This document shows, piece by piece, positions 1 to 7,458 of a stretch of 64,000 nt of DNA. The stretch is taken from contig NZ_WACG01000003.1 of the NCBI RefSeq assembly GCF_009193255.1, positions 62,001-126,000 on the forward strand. Reading direction: 5' to 3'. The notes below the pieces were generated by a model, which did no database searches, had not been told where the DNA came from, and worked only from the letters and a program-made list of their open reading frames with translations. Position 1 is the first letter of the stretch, and each line of letters starts with the position of its first letter. This DNA is from Arthrobacter koreensis (GTDB taxonomy: Bacteria > Actinomycetota > Actinomycetes > Actinomycetales > Micrococcaceae). Position numbers and translations under genes: made by a program.

Positions 1-689
1 GGGAAGGTCACCGTGACGGTCTGGTCCTGGCGCATCTTGTAGACGTCGTCGTCCATGCGCAGCTCGTGGTTGGACAGCGGCGTCTCGTCCTTCCAGCAGT
101 ACGGGAGCACCCGGAAGCCGCTGTAGGTCAGGCCCTTTTCATGCAGGGTCTTGAACGCCCAGATCACCGACTCCATGTACTCGACGTTGAGCGTCTTGTA
201 GTCGTTCTCGAAATCCACCCAGCGTGCCTGGCGGGTGACGTAGTCCTGCCACTCGCCGGCGTACTTCATGACTGAGGCGCGGCAGGCATCGTTGAACTTG
301 TCGATGCCCATCTTCTCGATCTGCACCTTGTCGCTCATGCCCAGCTGCTTCATGGCCTCGAGCTCGGCGGGCAGGCCGTGGGTATCCCAGCCGAAGCGGC
401 GCTCCACGCGGTGTCCGCGCTGGGTCTGGTAGCGGGCCACCAGGTCCTTGACGTAGCCGGTGAGCAGGTGGCCGTAGTGGGGCAGGCCGTTGGCGAAGGG
501 CGGACCGTCGTAGAAGACGAATTCGTTGGAGCCGTCCTGCCCGGCGGGCCGTGCGTCAATCGAGGCCTGGAAGGTCCCGTCCTGGTCCCAGTACTTCAGG
601 ACCCGTTCTTCGATTTCGGGGAACCTGGGTGAGGACGCGGCAGCTTCGGAAGCATCACCGGTGGTGGCCTTGGGGTAGATCTGTGGCAT
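1..689 (-). CDS. ileS: isoleucyl-tRNA synthetase, N-terminal part (cut by window edge)
   Basis: Class I aminoacyl-tRNA synthetase that charges tRNA-Ile in the cytoplasm. The minus-strand reading frame is open to the window edge, so only about 229 N-terminal residues are visible. They include the class I signature as HYGH near residues 71-74, after the conserved PPFANGLP stretch, and the downstream WDTHGLPAE and [14 protein letters not shown]-type segments typical of IleS. I chose the ATG at 689 because an AGGA lies 8 bases upstream; an in-frame ATG at 698 is the alternative. The Ile-specific T-box leader just upstream supports IleS over the related Val and Leu enzymes. The editing and KMSKS regions lie outside the window. 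Confidence 0.95.
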   Translation of the reverse strand, partial: MPQIYPKATTGDASEAAASSPRFPEIEERVLKYWDQDGTFQASIDARPAGQDGSNEFVFYDGPPFANGLPHYGHLLTGYVKDLVARYQTQRGHRVERRFGWDTHGLPAELEAMKQLGMSDKVQIEKMGIDKFNDACRASVMKYAGEWQDYVTRQARWVDFENDYKTLNVEYMESVIWAFKTLHEKGLTYSGFRVLPYCWKDETPLSNHELRMDDDVYKMRQDQTVTVTF

Positions 690-734
690 ATTCGTCATCC
701 TGATAGCGGCAAGTGAATCTGGCTGTAAAAACAG

Positions 735-945
735 GATGCAAGGGCGAACTCTGCCCGGCGCGAACGCCGGAGATAAGCCGCGGTACCACCTCGCTTGCCG
801 CCGTCGTACTCCCCTGTACCGGGTGCGCGACGGCTGCCGCTCATTGACTGCTGTGACGGGCTTACCCGTCCGGTTCTACTGGGCGCCTGGATCGGCGCTG
901 TTCTTCCGGAAGCTCACCGGTGATGGCCGGGTCAAAGCTGCTTGG
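735..945 (-). promoter_or_regulatory. T-box riboswitch of ileS, short stem I, probably translational
   Basis: Read on the minus strand, positions 792-778 carry the hallmark T-box sequence (GAGGTGGTACCGCGG), which binds the uncharged tRNA acceptor end. Further upstream, at 924-922, an ATC isoleucine codon lies inside a GCCATCACCGG hairpin context, matching the specifier loop of the ultrashort stem I ileS T-boxes known from actinobacteria. After the T-box comes a strong CCGGCG-TTCG-CGCCGG hairpin but no run of T, and the ileS ribosome binding site follows. I therefore infer control of translation initiation rather than transcription termination. Uncharged tRNA-Ile should turn ileS on. Confidence 0.9.
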
Positions 946-960
946 GCCAGTTTAGGCCAC

Positions 961-988
961 GGCCGGGGCGTCTGTCGAAGCCCCGGCC
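961..988 (-). terminator. GC-rich hairpin downstream of the SDR gene
   Basis: Perfect 9-bp inverted repeat (GGCCGGGGC at 961-969, GCCCCGGCC at 980-988) just after the SDR stop codon and upstream of the T-box. No T-run follows, so it is a terminator candidate of the GC-hairpin kind common in actinobacteria. Confidence 0.5.
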
Positions 989-997
989 GGCCACAGC

Positions 998-1741
998 TTA
1001 GCGGCGGATGACTTTGTGCTGTGCGGCCTGGGCCACCGGGCGGATGACCACCTGGTCCAGGTTGACGTGGTGGGGCGCGTTCAAGGCGTAGGCCATCACG
1101 TCCGCGACGTCGTCAGCGGTGAGCGGCTTCTCGACGCCGGCGTAGATTTTCTCCGCCGCAGCTGCGTCGCCGAGACGGTTCAGGGAGAACTCCTCGGTCT
1201 TGACCATGCCGGGCAGGATCTCGATGACGCGCACGTTGTGTTCGGCTTCCTCCAGCCGCAGTGCCTGTGTCATCGCTTCCTCGCCTGCCTTGGCGGCACA
1301 ATAGCCGGCTCCGCCCTCATAGGCTGCGAGCGCGGCGGTGGAGGTCAGCATCAGTATGGACCCCTCACCGTTCTCGCGCAGGGCAGGCAGGAAGGCCTGC
1401 GTGACGTTCAGTGCGCCCAGGACGTTGACGTTGTACATCCGAACCCAGTCCTGCGGATCGCCGGTTGCCACCGGGTCCATTCCAAAGGCGCCGCCGGCGT
1501 TATTCACGATGGCGTCCACTCCCCCATCAGCGAGCACTTGGCGGGCCAGGGACTCCACGGAGCTGCGGTCGGTGACGTCGCAGGCGATGGTCCGCGCACC
1601 GGTTTCCTCTGCGAGGTCCTTCAGCCGGTCTTCCCTGCGGGCGACGGCGATGACGTCCCAGCCCGTCTTCCGCAGGGCACGGACTGCTGCCGCACCGATT
1701 CCCGAGCTTGCTCCGGTCACTACCACGCGCTTGTTTGTCAT
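998..1741 (-). CDS. SDR family NAD(P)-dependent oxidoreductase
   Basis: Classical short-chain dehydrogenase of 247 residues. The Rossmann cofactor motif TGASSGIG is at residues 9-16, an NNAG motif follows near residue 80, and the catalytic YCAAK (YxxxK) lies near residue 150. An arginine pair (ARRE) after the second beta strand suggests a preference for NADP(H). It most resembles the YdfG/serine-3-dehydrogenase-like branch, but the substrate cannot be read from sequence. The gene stands alone between the ileS T-box and the repeat island. A TAGGGT element ends 7 bases before the ATG, so the transcript may be leaderless. Confidence 0.88.
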   Translation of the reverse strand: MTNKRVVVTGASSGIGAAAVRALRKTGWDVIAVARREDRLKDLAEETGARTIACDVTDRSSVESLARQVLADGGVDAIVNNAGGAFGMDPVATGDPQDWVRMYNVNVLGALNVTQAFLPALRENGEGSILMLTSTAALAAYEGGAGYCAAKAGEEAMTQALRLEEAEHNVRVIEILPGMVKTEEFSLNRLGDAAAAEKIYAGVEKPLTADDVADVMAYALNAPHHVNLDQVVIRPVAQAAQHKVIRR

Positions 1742-1748
1742 GACCGCT

Positions 1749-1754
1749 ACCCTA
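1749..1754 (-). promoter_or_regulatory. candidate -10 element for a leaderless SDR transcript
   Basis: TAGGGT on the minus strand, 7 bases before the SDR start codon and with no Shine-Dalgarno between. This is the spacing seen for leaderless actinobacterial mRNAs. Confidence 0.4.
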
Positions 1755-1829
1755 GCGAACCGCCTCAGGGTTGGCCCCGGTGCGCGTCGTGCTGTGTCGC
1801 CGGGGGGTGCCGTCGGCGTGTGCTGGGCT

Positions 1830-2130
1830 GATTCCCAGCCGTCGTTGCTGGTATGGCCGCCGGGACCTCGTGCCGGCGCACGTGCCGGCGCAGTTTCCCA
1901 GCCCTCGTTACTGGCGGGGCCGCCGGGACGCGTGACGGCCCAGTTTCCCAGCCCTCGTTACTGGCGTGGCCGCCGGGACGCGTGACGGCCCAGTTTCCCA
2001 GCCCTCGTTACTCCTGTGGCTGCCGGGACCTCGTGACGGCCCAGTTTCCCAGCCCTCGTTACTGGCGTGGCCGCCGGGACGCGTGACGGCGCAGTTTCCC
2101 AGCCCTCGTTGTTGGTTTGGCAGATGAGAC
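1830..2130. repeat. tandem array of a 50-nt unit (five clear copies plus a degenerate first copy)
   Basis: Copies start at 1891, 1941, 1991, 2042 and 2092. Each begins CAGTTTCCCAGCCCTCGTTAC and continues with a conserved GGCGTGGCCGCCGGGACGCGTGACGG tail part, so the whole 50-nt unit repeats. A diverged copy (ATTCCCAGCCGTCGTTGC) starts at 1831 with a 60-nt spacing. The fifth copy breaks off near 2110. Both halves of the unit are conserved, so these are not CRISPR repeats with spacers. The region from 1742 to 2576 has no convincing gene. Confidence 0.92.
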
Positions 2131-2136
2131 CCCAAG

Positions 2137-2330
2137 GGTCACTATCCGTCACAGACTCTGGGAAGGCGGGACAGCCCCAGGACGGCTTCTGCCCCCGAGT
2201 GGGAGCGTCGAGTTCACCGCCCGAGGGGACATTTGCGATGAAGGTCTGTCCTCTCGGAGACACTCCCCCGCGGCAGCAAGTCCTTTCCAGCGGCCGCGGT
2301 GTTTCACATCTGGGGATCCTCGTGCCCGTG
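2137..2330. other. non-coding spacer inside the repeat island
   Basis: No convincing gene. It contains one diverged repeat core in inverted orientation near 2151-2165 (ACAGACTCTGGGAA), resembling the right-hand array at 3611-3735, and an imperfect GAGGGGACA/TGTCCTCTC dyad near 2221-2257. Confidence 0.5.
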
Positions 2331-2560
2331 CAGTTTCCCAGCCGTCGTTACGTGTGTGGCTGATGAGACCTCGTGCCCGTGCAGTTTCCCAGCCGTCGTT
2401 ACGTGTGTGGCTGCCAGGGTCCGGTTCGAGCATGGCTTCCCAGGCTCCGTGGCAGAAGTGACCCGCGGGACGCCGTCCTGCACGGATTCCCAGGCTCCGC
2501 TACTGGCGAGACAGCTGAGACCCCATCAGCGCCGCACGCAACGACGGCTGGGATTCCCAA
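2331..2560. repeat. second repeat array, related to the 50-nt unit, plus an inverted copy at its end
   Basis: Two near-identical 51-nt copies start at 2331 and 2382 (CAGTTTCCCAGCCGTCGTTAC then GTGTGTGGCTG). Two more diverged cores follow with TTCCCA at 2437 and 2487, so the core recurs every 50-51 nt (2335, 2386, 2437, 2487) even where the sequence has drifted. At 2537-2552 the core appears in reverse orientation (GCAACGACGGCTGGGA), directly before the stop codon of the DUF559 gene. This inverted copy matches 16 bases of the outermost left copy at 1832-1848. Confidence 0.85.
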
Positions 2561-2576
2561 CATTCTCGGCGGTGCT

Positions 2577-3428
2577 TTAGGTACGGGCCAGAGCGGCCCG
2601 GACCAGACGGATGAACTCCTCCGGGCGGCGCAGGATCATCTCCGCGGTGATGCGCAGCGTTACGAGCCCACGGGCATTAGCCCGGTTCCATCTCGCCCGG
2701 TCATTCCGGTATTCAGCGCGGCCGCTGTGAAACTCGTAACCGTCCAGTTCGACGATGAGCCGGTCCCCAACCAGGAAATCGACCCTGCCCACACCTTCCA
2801 CCACCACTTCCCGCTGGATCTTAAACCCAGCAGCGCAGAGGTGATAGCGGGCGCAGACTTCCAGCGGAGATGCCGTCCTCCGGCCGAATCCCTCGAGAAG
2901 TGCACGGACCCGCCAGTCCTGTGGCCGGTTAAAGGCTCGGATCAGTGCGGCCTTCGAGACGGCGTTACGGGCGACGGCAGATTCGGCAATCACCAGTGCC
3001 TGCAGCGGAGGAAGGCACCGAAAGGCGTCCATGACGACGTCCGCCGGCAAACACACCAGCCTCGCCGCCGACCTTCTACCCCGATGGAGACAGATTCCGG
3101 GCATGTTTACAACCTTGTCGGCTCTCAGATGGAGGACCTCCGGCGACTCCAGGACCCACCAGCCCTGGACTTGAGCAGCTGAGACACATGTGAGGGAGGT
3201 CCCGAGTGAAGCCGCCGCAACCAGCTCCGGAGGAGCATCTTGAAGCCTGTAGTACCCGCGCCCGGCGCGCTGGAGGACGCCGCTGCGCTGCGCAGCCGTC
3301 GCCCTGGCACGGCCGAACCCGTTGGCTGCGAGCGCCCCGACGCTGATCACTCCATAGTGTGCCCGGCACACTGCTTCTATCGGGTGCACTGTTCTTAGCG
3401 CCTGTACGGCTTTCGGAGGCTCCACCAT
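2577..3428 (-). CDS. DUF559 nuclease-like protein with an N-terminal AbiEi-type winged-helix-like domain
   Basis: Protein of up to 283 residues. The N-terminal third (HYGVISVGALAANGF ... LQRAGRGYYRL) looks like the HTH domain shared with AbiEi-type antitoxins. The C-terminal part has the DUF559/Vsr-like restriction-endonuclease-fold pattern: SPLEVCARY, then VDFLVGDRLIVELDG, then a YRNDRARW segment. The acidic D and ExD residues fit a PD-(D/E)xK-type metal site. No good ribosome binding site precedes the ATG at 3428, so the true start could lie downstream. Families like this are multicopy in actinobacteria and functionally uncharacterised. Repeat arrays of one family flank the gene on both sides, mainly in opposite orientations. 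Whether the product cuts DNA is inference. Confidence 0.8.
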   Translation of the reverse strand: MVEPPKAVQALRTVHPIEAVCRAHYGVISVGALAANGFGRARATAAQRSGVLQRAGRGYYRLQDAPPELVAAASLGTSLTCVSAAQVQGWWVLESPEVLHLRADKVVNMPGICLHRGRRSAARLVCLPADVVMDAFRCLPPLQALVIAESAVARNAVSKAALIRAFNRPQDWRVRALLEGFGRRTASPLEVCARYHLCAAGFKIQREVVVEGVGRVDFLVGDRLIVELDGYEFHSGRAEYRNDRARWNRANARGLVTLRITAEMILRRPEEFIRLVRAALART

Positions 3429-3590
3429 CCAAGCTTGGACCGGGCATGCGCAACGAGTGCGGCCTGGGGCCGAACCTGTGGACGCGGTGGGGATTCACTC
3501 CCTGGGTCCGGAGCCGTGGAGGAAGACACGGCGCCGGTGGACAACTCCCGGCTCGCGGCTTCCCACCCGCCGTTGTCGCTGCATATCTGT
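3429..3590. other. non-coding upstream region of the DUF559 gene
   Basis: No gene seen. A diverged plus-orientation repeat core (TTCCCACCCGCCGTTGTCGCTG) lies near 3560-3581, facing the inverted array that begins a few tens of bases later. Confidence 0.5.
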
Positions 3591-3593
3591 GTG

Positions 3594-3760
3594 ACCCCAC
3601 CCGTCCCACGCGCAACAGAGACTGGGAACCACCGCACAGCCGACACCCCACCCGTCCCACCCGTAACAGAGACTGGGGACCAGCGGACAGCCGACACCCC
3701 ACCCGCGCCACCCGCAATACAGAGAATGGGAACTCCCGCACCGCCAGCGGCAGGAAGCCC
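3594..3760. repeat. right-hand repeat array, inverted relative to the left arrays
   Basis: Three copies with cores at 3618 (GAGACTGGGA), 3669 (GAGACTGGGG) and 3722 (GAGAATGGGA), spaced 51 and 53 nt. Each is preceded by CCCACCCGTCCCAC-like sequence, and a shared CAGCCGACACC runs between copies. On the minus strand the core reads TCCCAGTCTCTGTTAC, clearly related to TTCCCAGCCCTCGTTAC of the left arrays. The same family therefore borders the DUF559 gene on both sides. Confidence 0.8.
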
Positions 3761-3792
3761 ATCGAAGACAGGGACCCAGCGCGCAGCTCGCC

Positions 3793-3823
3793 CCAGGATT
3801 ACCCCCCCCAGGATTACCCCCTA
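3793..3823. repeat. short direct repeat of CCAGGATTACCCCC
   Basis: Two adjacent copies of a 14-nt sequence in the gap before the next gene. It shows no relation to the 50-nt family and may be simple slippage. Confidence 0.5.
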
Positions 3824-3873
3824 GGCAGACCCGCCGCCTCGGTCCCGGAAGAGGGCTGTGTAAAGCTAGTTCC

Positions 3874-4317
3874 ATGCCGCGCACCGACAGAATCCCTGCA
3901 TGGGTCCGCCGCACGGGCATCGAAGTGGCCGGCTGGACCCTCATTGTGCTGGGAGCTGCCGCACTCGTCCTGCCGGGACCGGGTCTGCTGATGCTGGTTG
4001 CCGGCCTGGCCATCTTGTCCCTGCGCTACCACTGGGCCAACCGCTGGTTGCACCCGGTCAAGGTGCAGGCCTACCGTGCTGCCGAGCAGGGCGTGCAGTC
4101 CTGGGCCCGTATTATCATCGCCCTGGCAAGTGCTTCCACCCTCATCGCTGCCGGAATCACCTGGGGACTGTGGCGCACGGTGCCGGACTGGTGGCCCCTG
4201 GAAGATCAGTGGTGGCTTCCGGGCGGCTGGACCACGGGCACGGCGCTCATCCTCTCCGGCTGCATTGCGATCGCCCTGGTGGGCTACAGCTATGTCAGGT
4301 TCAGGCCCAGCAAATAG
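3874..4317 (+). CDS. PGPGW-type putative transmembrane protein
   Basis: Membrane protein of 147 residues. The first hydrophobic stretch carries LPGPGLLMLVAGLAIL (about residues 33-48), the signature of the PGPGW/TIGR02611 family. Two further hydrophobic segments lie near residues 80-97 and 122-141, so three membrane helices are likely. The arginine-rich N-terminus suggests a cytoplasmic N-terminus. Function is unknown for the family. The stop codon lies inside the convergent DUF488 gene (overlap 4290-4317), so the two mRNAs overlap tail to tail. Confidence 0.8.
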   Translation: MPRTDRIPAWVRRTGIEVAGWTLIVLGAAALVLPGPGLLMLVAGLAILSLRYHWANRWLHPVKVQAYRAAEQGVQSWARIIIALASASTLIAAGITWGLWRTVPDWWPLEDQWWLPGGWTTGTALILSGCIAIALVGYSYVRFRPSK

Positions 4318-4667
4318 TCCCGCAGCACCACAGCCTCGTTCTCTTCCTCGTTCCGCGCAGCGAAGAGCAGGACAGTGTCCGGCCGGCCCACACACTGGGC
4401 TGCGAAGTCAGCCACGGCTCTGTTGCCCTCGAGCTCCTGGATATAGCGCTCCGTGAAGCCTTCCCAGCGCTCGGACCGATGGCCAAACCACTGGCGCAGC
4501 TCGTTATTCGGGGCGGCGTCCTTGAGCCACTCGTCAAGCTCCGCCCGGGCTTTGGAAACCCCGCGGGGCCAGAGCCTGTCCACAAGTACCCGGAAGCCGC
4601 CGTCGGGCTCTGCATAGATGCGCCGAACGCGCACCTGGGACGGATCCAGCCTGCCGATATCAGCCAT
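4290..4667 (-). CDS. DUF488 family protein (YeaO-like)
   Basis: Soluble protein of 125 residues. The VDRLWPRGVSK segment and the following ELDEWLKDAAPNNELRQWFGH region are characteristic of the DUF488/YeaO group, whose biochemical role is not established. A TAGCAT element ends 6 bases before the ATG with no Shine-Dalgarno, so a leaderless transcript is likely. Its 3' end overlaps that of the convergent PGPGW gene by 28 bases. Confidence 0.82.
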   Translation of the reverse strand: MADIGRLDPSQVRVRRIYAEPDGGFRVLVDRLWPRGVSKARAELDEWLKDAAPNNELRQWFGHRSERWEGFTERYIQELEGNRAVADFAAQCVGRPDTVLLFAARNEEENEAVVLRDYLLGLNLT

Positions 4668-4673
4668 ACACGG

Positions 4674-4679
4674 ATGCTA
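4674..4679 (-). promoter_or_regulatory. candidate -10 element for a leaderless DUF488 transcript
   Basis: TAGCAT on the minus strand with a 6-base spacer to the ATG at 4667, matching the usual spacing of leaderless promoters. Confidence 0.45.
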
Positions 4680-4778
4680 GGCGGTTGCGCACGCACCGGA
4701 AAGGTCCAGGCGGGGCCATGCGGCACGGCGCCGCGACACAGATGACGGCGGCACCGGCGCCCGTGGGAGAATGGCCCC

Positions 4779-7394
4779 ATGGCTGACAATATCCCGGGCA
4801 CAGACACGCCCGCTGCGACCGTTTCCGTTCCTGACAAACCCGCCCTCGAAGGGCTGGAAGAGACCCTGAGCCGCCGCTGGCGCGAAGAAGGCACCTACGC
4901 CTTCAACCCGGACACGGTCCGGGAAGAGGTCTACTCGATCGACACTCCCCCGCCGACCGCATCGGGTTCCCTGCACGTGGGCCACATGTTCTCCTACACC
5001 CAGACCGACGTCCTGGCCCGCTACCAGCGCATGAAGGGGAAGAACGTTTTCTACCCCATGGGCTGGGATGACAACGGCCTGCCCACTGAACGCCGGGTGC
5101 AGAACTACTACGGCGTGCGTTGCGATCCCACCAAGCCGTATGACCCGGACTACCGTCCCCCGGCAACGGCCCCGAAGAACCAGCGCGACTTCGACGTCAT
5201 CTCCCGCCGCAACTTCATCGAGCTCTGCGAAGAGCTGGCTGTTGAGGACGAAAAGGTCTTCGAGAACCTCTTTTCCACCCTTGGCCTGTCCGTCGACTGG
5301 ACCCGCACCTACCGCACCATTGACGACCACTCCCGCGCCGCCAGCCAGCGCGCGTTCCTGGAGAACCTGAAGGCCGGCGACGCCTACATGGCCGAAGCCC
5401 CCACCCTGTGGGACGTCACCTTCCGCACCGCCGTGGCCCAGGCCGAACTCGAAGACCGCGAACAGCCTGGCGCGTACCACCGCGTCAGCTTCCACGCGCC
5501 CGACGGCGAGAAGATCTTCATCGAGACCACCCGCCCGGAGCTCCTGCCGGCCTGTGTGGCACTCGTGGCACACCCCGACGACGAGCGCTACCAGCGCCTG
5601 TTTGGCACCACGGTGACGTCCCCGCTGTTCGACGTCGAGGTCGAGGTCAAGGCGCACCCGCTGGCTAAGCCGGACAAGGGCTCGGGCATCGCCATGATCT
5701 GCACCTTCGGCGACCTCACCGACGTCACCTGGTGGCGCGAGCTGAACCTGCCCACCCGCGCCGTGATCGGCCGTGACGGCCGCATCCTCACGGAAACGCC
5801 CGAGTGGATCAAGACCCCCGCCGCGCAGGAGAACTACGCCGCAGTCGCCGGCAAGACCGTCTTCAGCGCCAAGGAGGCCGTCGTGGAACTCCTCCGCGCG
5901 AGCGGCGATCTGGACGGCGAACCCAAGAAGATCACCCACCCGGTGAACTTCTTCGAAAAGGGCGACAAGCCGCTTGAAGTTGTCACCAGCCGCCAGTGGT
6001 ACATCCGCAACGGCGGCCGCGATGCCGACCGCCGCGAACGGCTCATATCCCGCGGCAAGGAAATCGACTTCCACCCCGCGTTCATGCGCTCCCGCTACGA
6101 GAACTGGATCGAAGGCCTCAATGGGGACTGGCTGGTTTCCCGTCAGCGCTTCTTCGGCGTGCCGGTTCCCGTCTGGTACCCGCTGGATGCCTCCGGCAAC
6201 CCGGACTATGACAACCCGATCCTGCCGTCGTTCGAGTCCCTGCCGGCTGATCCGGCAGCCGACCCGGCACCGGGGTACGAAGAGTCCCAGCGCAACCAGC
6301 CAGGCGGCTTCATTGGCGACGCCGATGTGCTGGATACCTGGGCAACCTCCTCCCTCACCCCGCAGATCGTGGGCGGGTGGGGTGTGGATGAGGACCTCTT
6401 CGCCAAGGTCTTCCCGTTTGACCTGCGCCCCCAGGGACACGACATCATCCGGACCTGGCTGTTCTCCTCCGTGGTGCGCGCCGATGCCCTGCAGCACGCT
6501 GCCCCGTGGAAGCATGCGGCAATCTCCGGCTGGATCCTGGATCCCGACCGCAAGAAGATGTCAAAGTCCAAGGGCAACGTGGTGGTACCCACCGATGTGC
6601 TCAACGAGTACGGGTCCGACGCCGTCCGGTACTGGGCTGCCTCGGCCCGCCTGGGCGCCGACACGGCCTACGAGATCGCCCAGATGAAGATCGGCCGCCG
6701 CCTGGCCATCAAGCTGCTCAACGCCTCCAAGTTCGTCCTGAACCTCGGCGCCACCGAAGCCAACGTGGTTGATGCTGACACCTCGGCGATCACCAATCCG
6801 CTGGACCAGTCGCTGCTCGTGCAGCTGGTGGACGTGGTCAACAACGCCACCAAGGCGTTCGAGAGCTACGACTACGCACGGGCGCTGCAGATCACCGAGT
6901 CCTTCTTCTGGTCCTTCACGGATGACTACGTTGAGCTGATCAAGGACCGCGCCTACGGTGCTGCCGGCGGCGCTGAGCAGGCCTCGGTGCTGGCCACCCT
7001 GGCCACCACCCTGGACTCGCTGCTCCGCCTGTTCGCCCCGTTCCTGCCCTTCGCCATCGAAGAGGTCTGGAGCTGGTGGCGCGCCGGATCCGTCCACCGC
7101 GCGTCCTGGCCCACCGTCGACGGCCTGGCCGCCGGCGTCTCCGGTGCCGACGCAGCAATTCTCGGAACCGTTGCCCAGGCTCTGGGCGGCATCCGCAAGG
7201 CCAAGTCCGAGGCCAAGGTCAAGCAGCGCACCGAGGTTCTCAACGCGGCCGTCACCGCCCCCGCGGCCCAGGTGGAACGCCTGCGTGCAGGCCTGCCGGA
7301 TCTGCTGGCAGCGGGCAACGTGCGGAACCTTGAGCTGGTGTCCGGCGACGGCGAGCTGTCCGTCAGCGGCGTCGAGCTGGCTCCCGCGGAGTAA
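4779..7394 (+). CDS. valS: valyl-tRNA synthetase
   Basis: Class I synthetase of 871 residues that attaches valine to tRNA-Val. HVGH is at residues 66-69 and KMSKS at 593-597. The MGWDDNGLPTERR block near residue 94 and the central editing domain (FIETTRPELLPACVALVAHPDDERY) are present. The anticodon-binding domain is recognisable (ESFFWSFTDDYVELIKDRAYG), and a shortened C-terminal arm ends the protein. At 871 residues it is shorter than the roughly 950-residue E. coli enzyme. A strong bidirectional terminator follows. ileS and valS lie within 5 kb of each other, but only ileS shows a T-box. Confidence 0.96.
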   Translation: MADNIPGTDTPAATVSVPDKPALEGLEETLSRRWREEGTYAFNPDTVREEVYSIDTPPPTASGSLHVGHMFSYTQTDVLARYQRMKGKNVFYPMGWDDNGLPTERRVQNYYGVRCDPTKPYDPDYRPPATAPKNQRDFDVISRRNFIELCEELAVEDEKVFENLFSTLGLSVDWTRTYRTIDDHSRAASQRAFLENLKAGDAYMAEAPTLWDVTFRTAVAQAELEDREQPGAYHRVSFHAPDGEKIFIETTRPELLPACVALVAHPDDERYQRLFGTTVTSPLFDVEVEVKAHPLAKPDKGSGIAMICTFGDLTDVTWWRELNLPTRAVIGRDGRILTETPEWIKTPAAQENYAAVAGKTVFSAKEAVVELLRASGDLDGEPKKITHPVNFFEKGDKPLEVVTSRQWYIRNGGRDADRRERLISRGKEIDFHPAFMRSRYENWIEGLNGDWLVSRQRFFGVPVPVWYPLDASGNPDYDNPILPSFESLPADPAADPAPGYEESQRNQPGGFIGDADVLDTWATSSLTPQIVGGWGVDEDLFAKVFPFDLRPQGHDIIRTWLFSSVVRADALQHAAPWKHAAISGWILDPDRKKMSKSKGNVVVPTDVLNEYGSDAVRYWAASARLGADTAYEIAQMKIGRRLAIKLLNASKFVLNLGATEANVVDADTSAITNPLDQSLLVQLVDVVNNATKAFESYDYARALQITESFFWSFTDDYVELIKDRAYGAAGGAEQASVLATLATTLDSLLRLFAPFLPFAIEEVWSWWRAGSVHRASWPTVDGLAAGVSGADAAILGTVAQALGGIRKAKSEAKVKQRTEVLNAAVTAPAAQVERLRAGLPDLLAAGNVRNLELVSGDGELSVSGVELAPAE

Positions 7395-7408
7395 GCAGCA
7401 CAAGGCAC

Positions 7409-7448
7409 AAAAGTGCCCGGCCGGATTCGATCCGGCCGGGCACTTTTT
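7409..7448. terminator. bidirectional terminator between valS and the DsbA-family gene
   Basis: Hairpin AAAGTGCCCGGCCGGA, loop TTCGA, then the complementary arm, followed by a T-run on the plus strand and by T-rich sequence on the minus strand. It can serve both convergent genes. Confidence 0.9.
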
Positions 7449-7458
7449 TGTTCTGCGT

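Noticed and set aside
736-1011. Small plus-strand ORF
   Set aside because: Lies over the T-box and terminator on the opposite strand.
1891-2110. CRISPR array
   Set aside because: The whole 50-nt unit is conserved, including the part that would be spacer, and no cas gene is near.
2577-3428. Toxin-antitoxin (AbiE) locus
   Set aside because: Only the N-terminal domain resembles AbiEi; no AbiEii-type nucleotidyltransferase gene is adjacent.
4677-6515. 612-residue minus-strand reading frame
   Set aside because: It is the antisense shadow of valS, a clear synthetase with HVGH and KMSKS.
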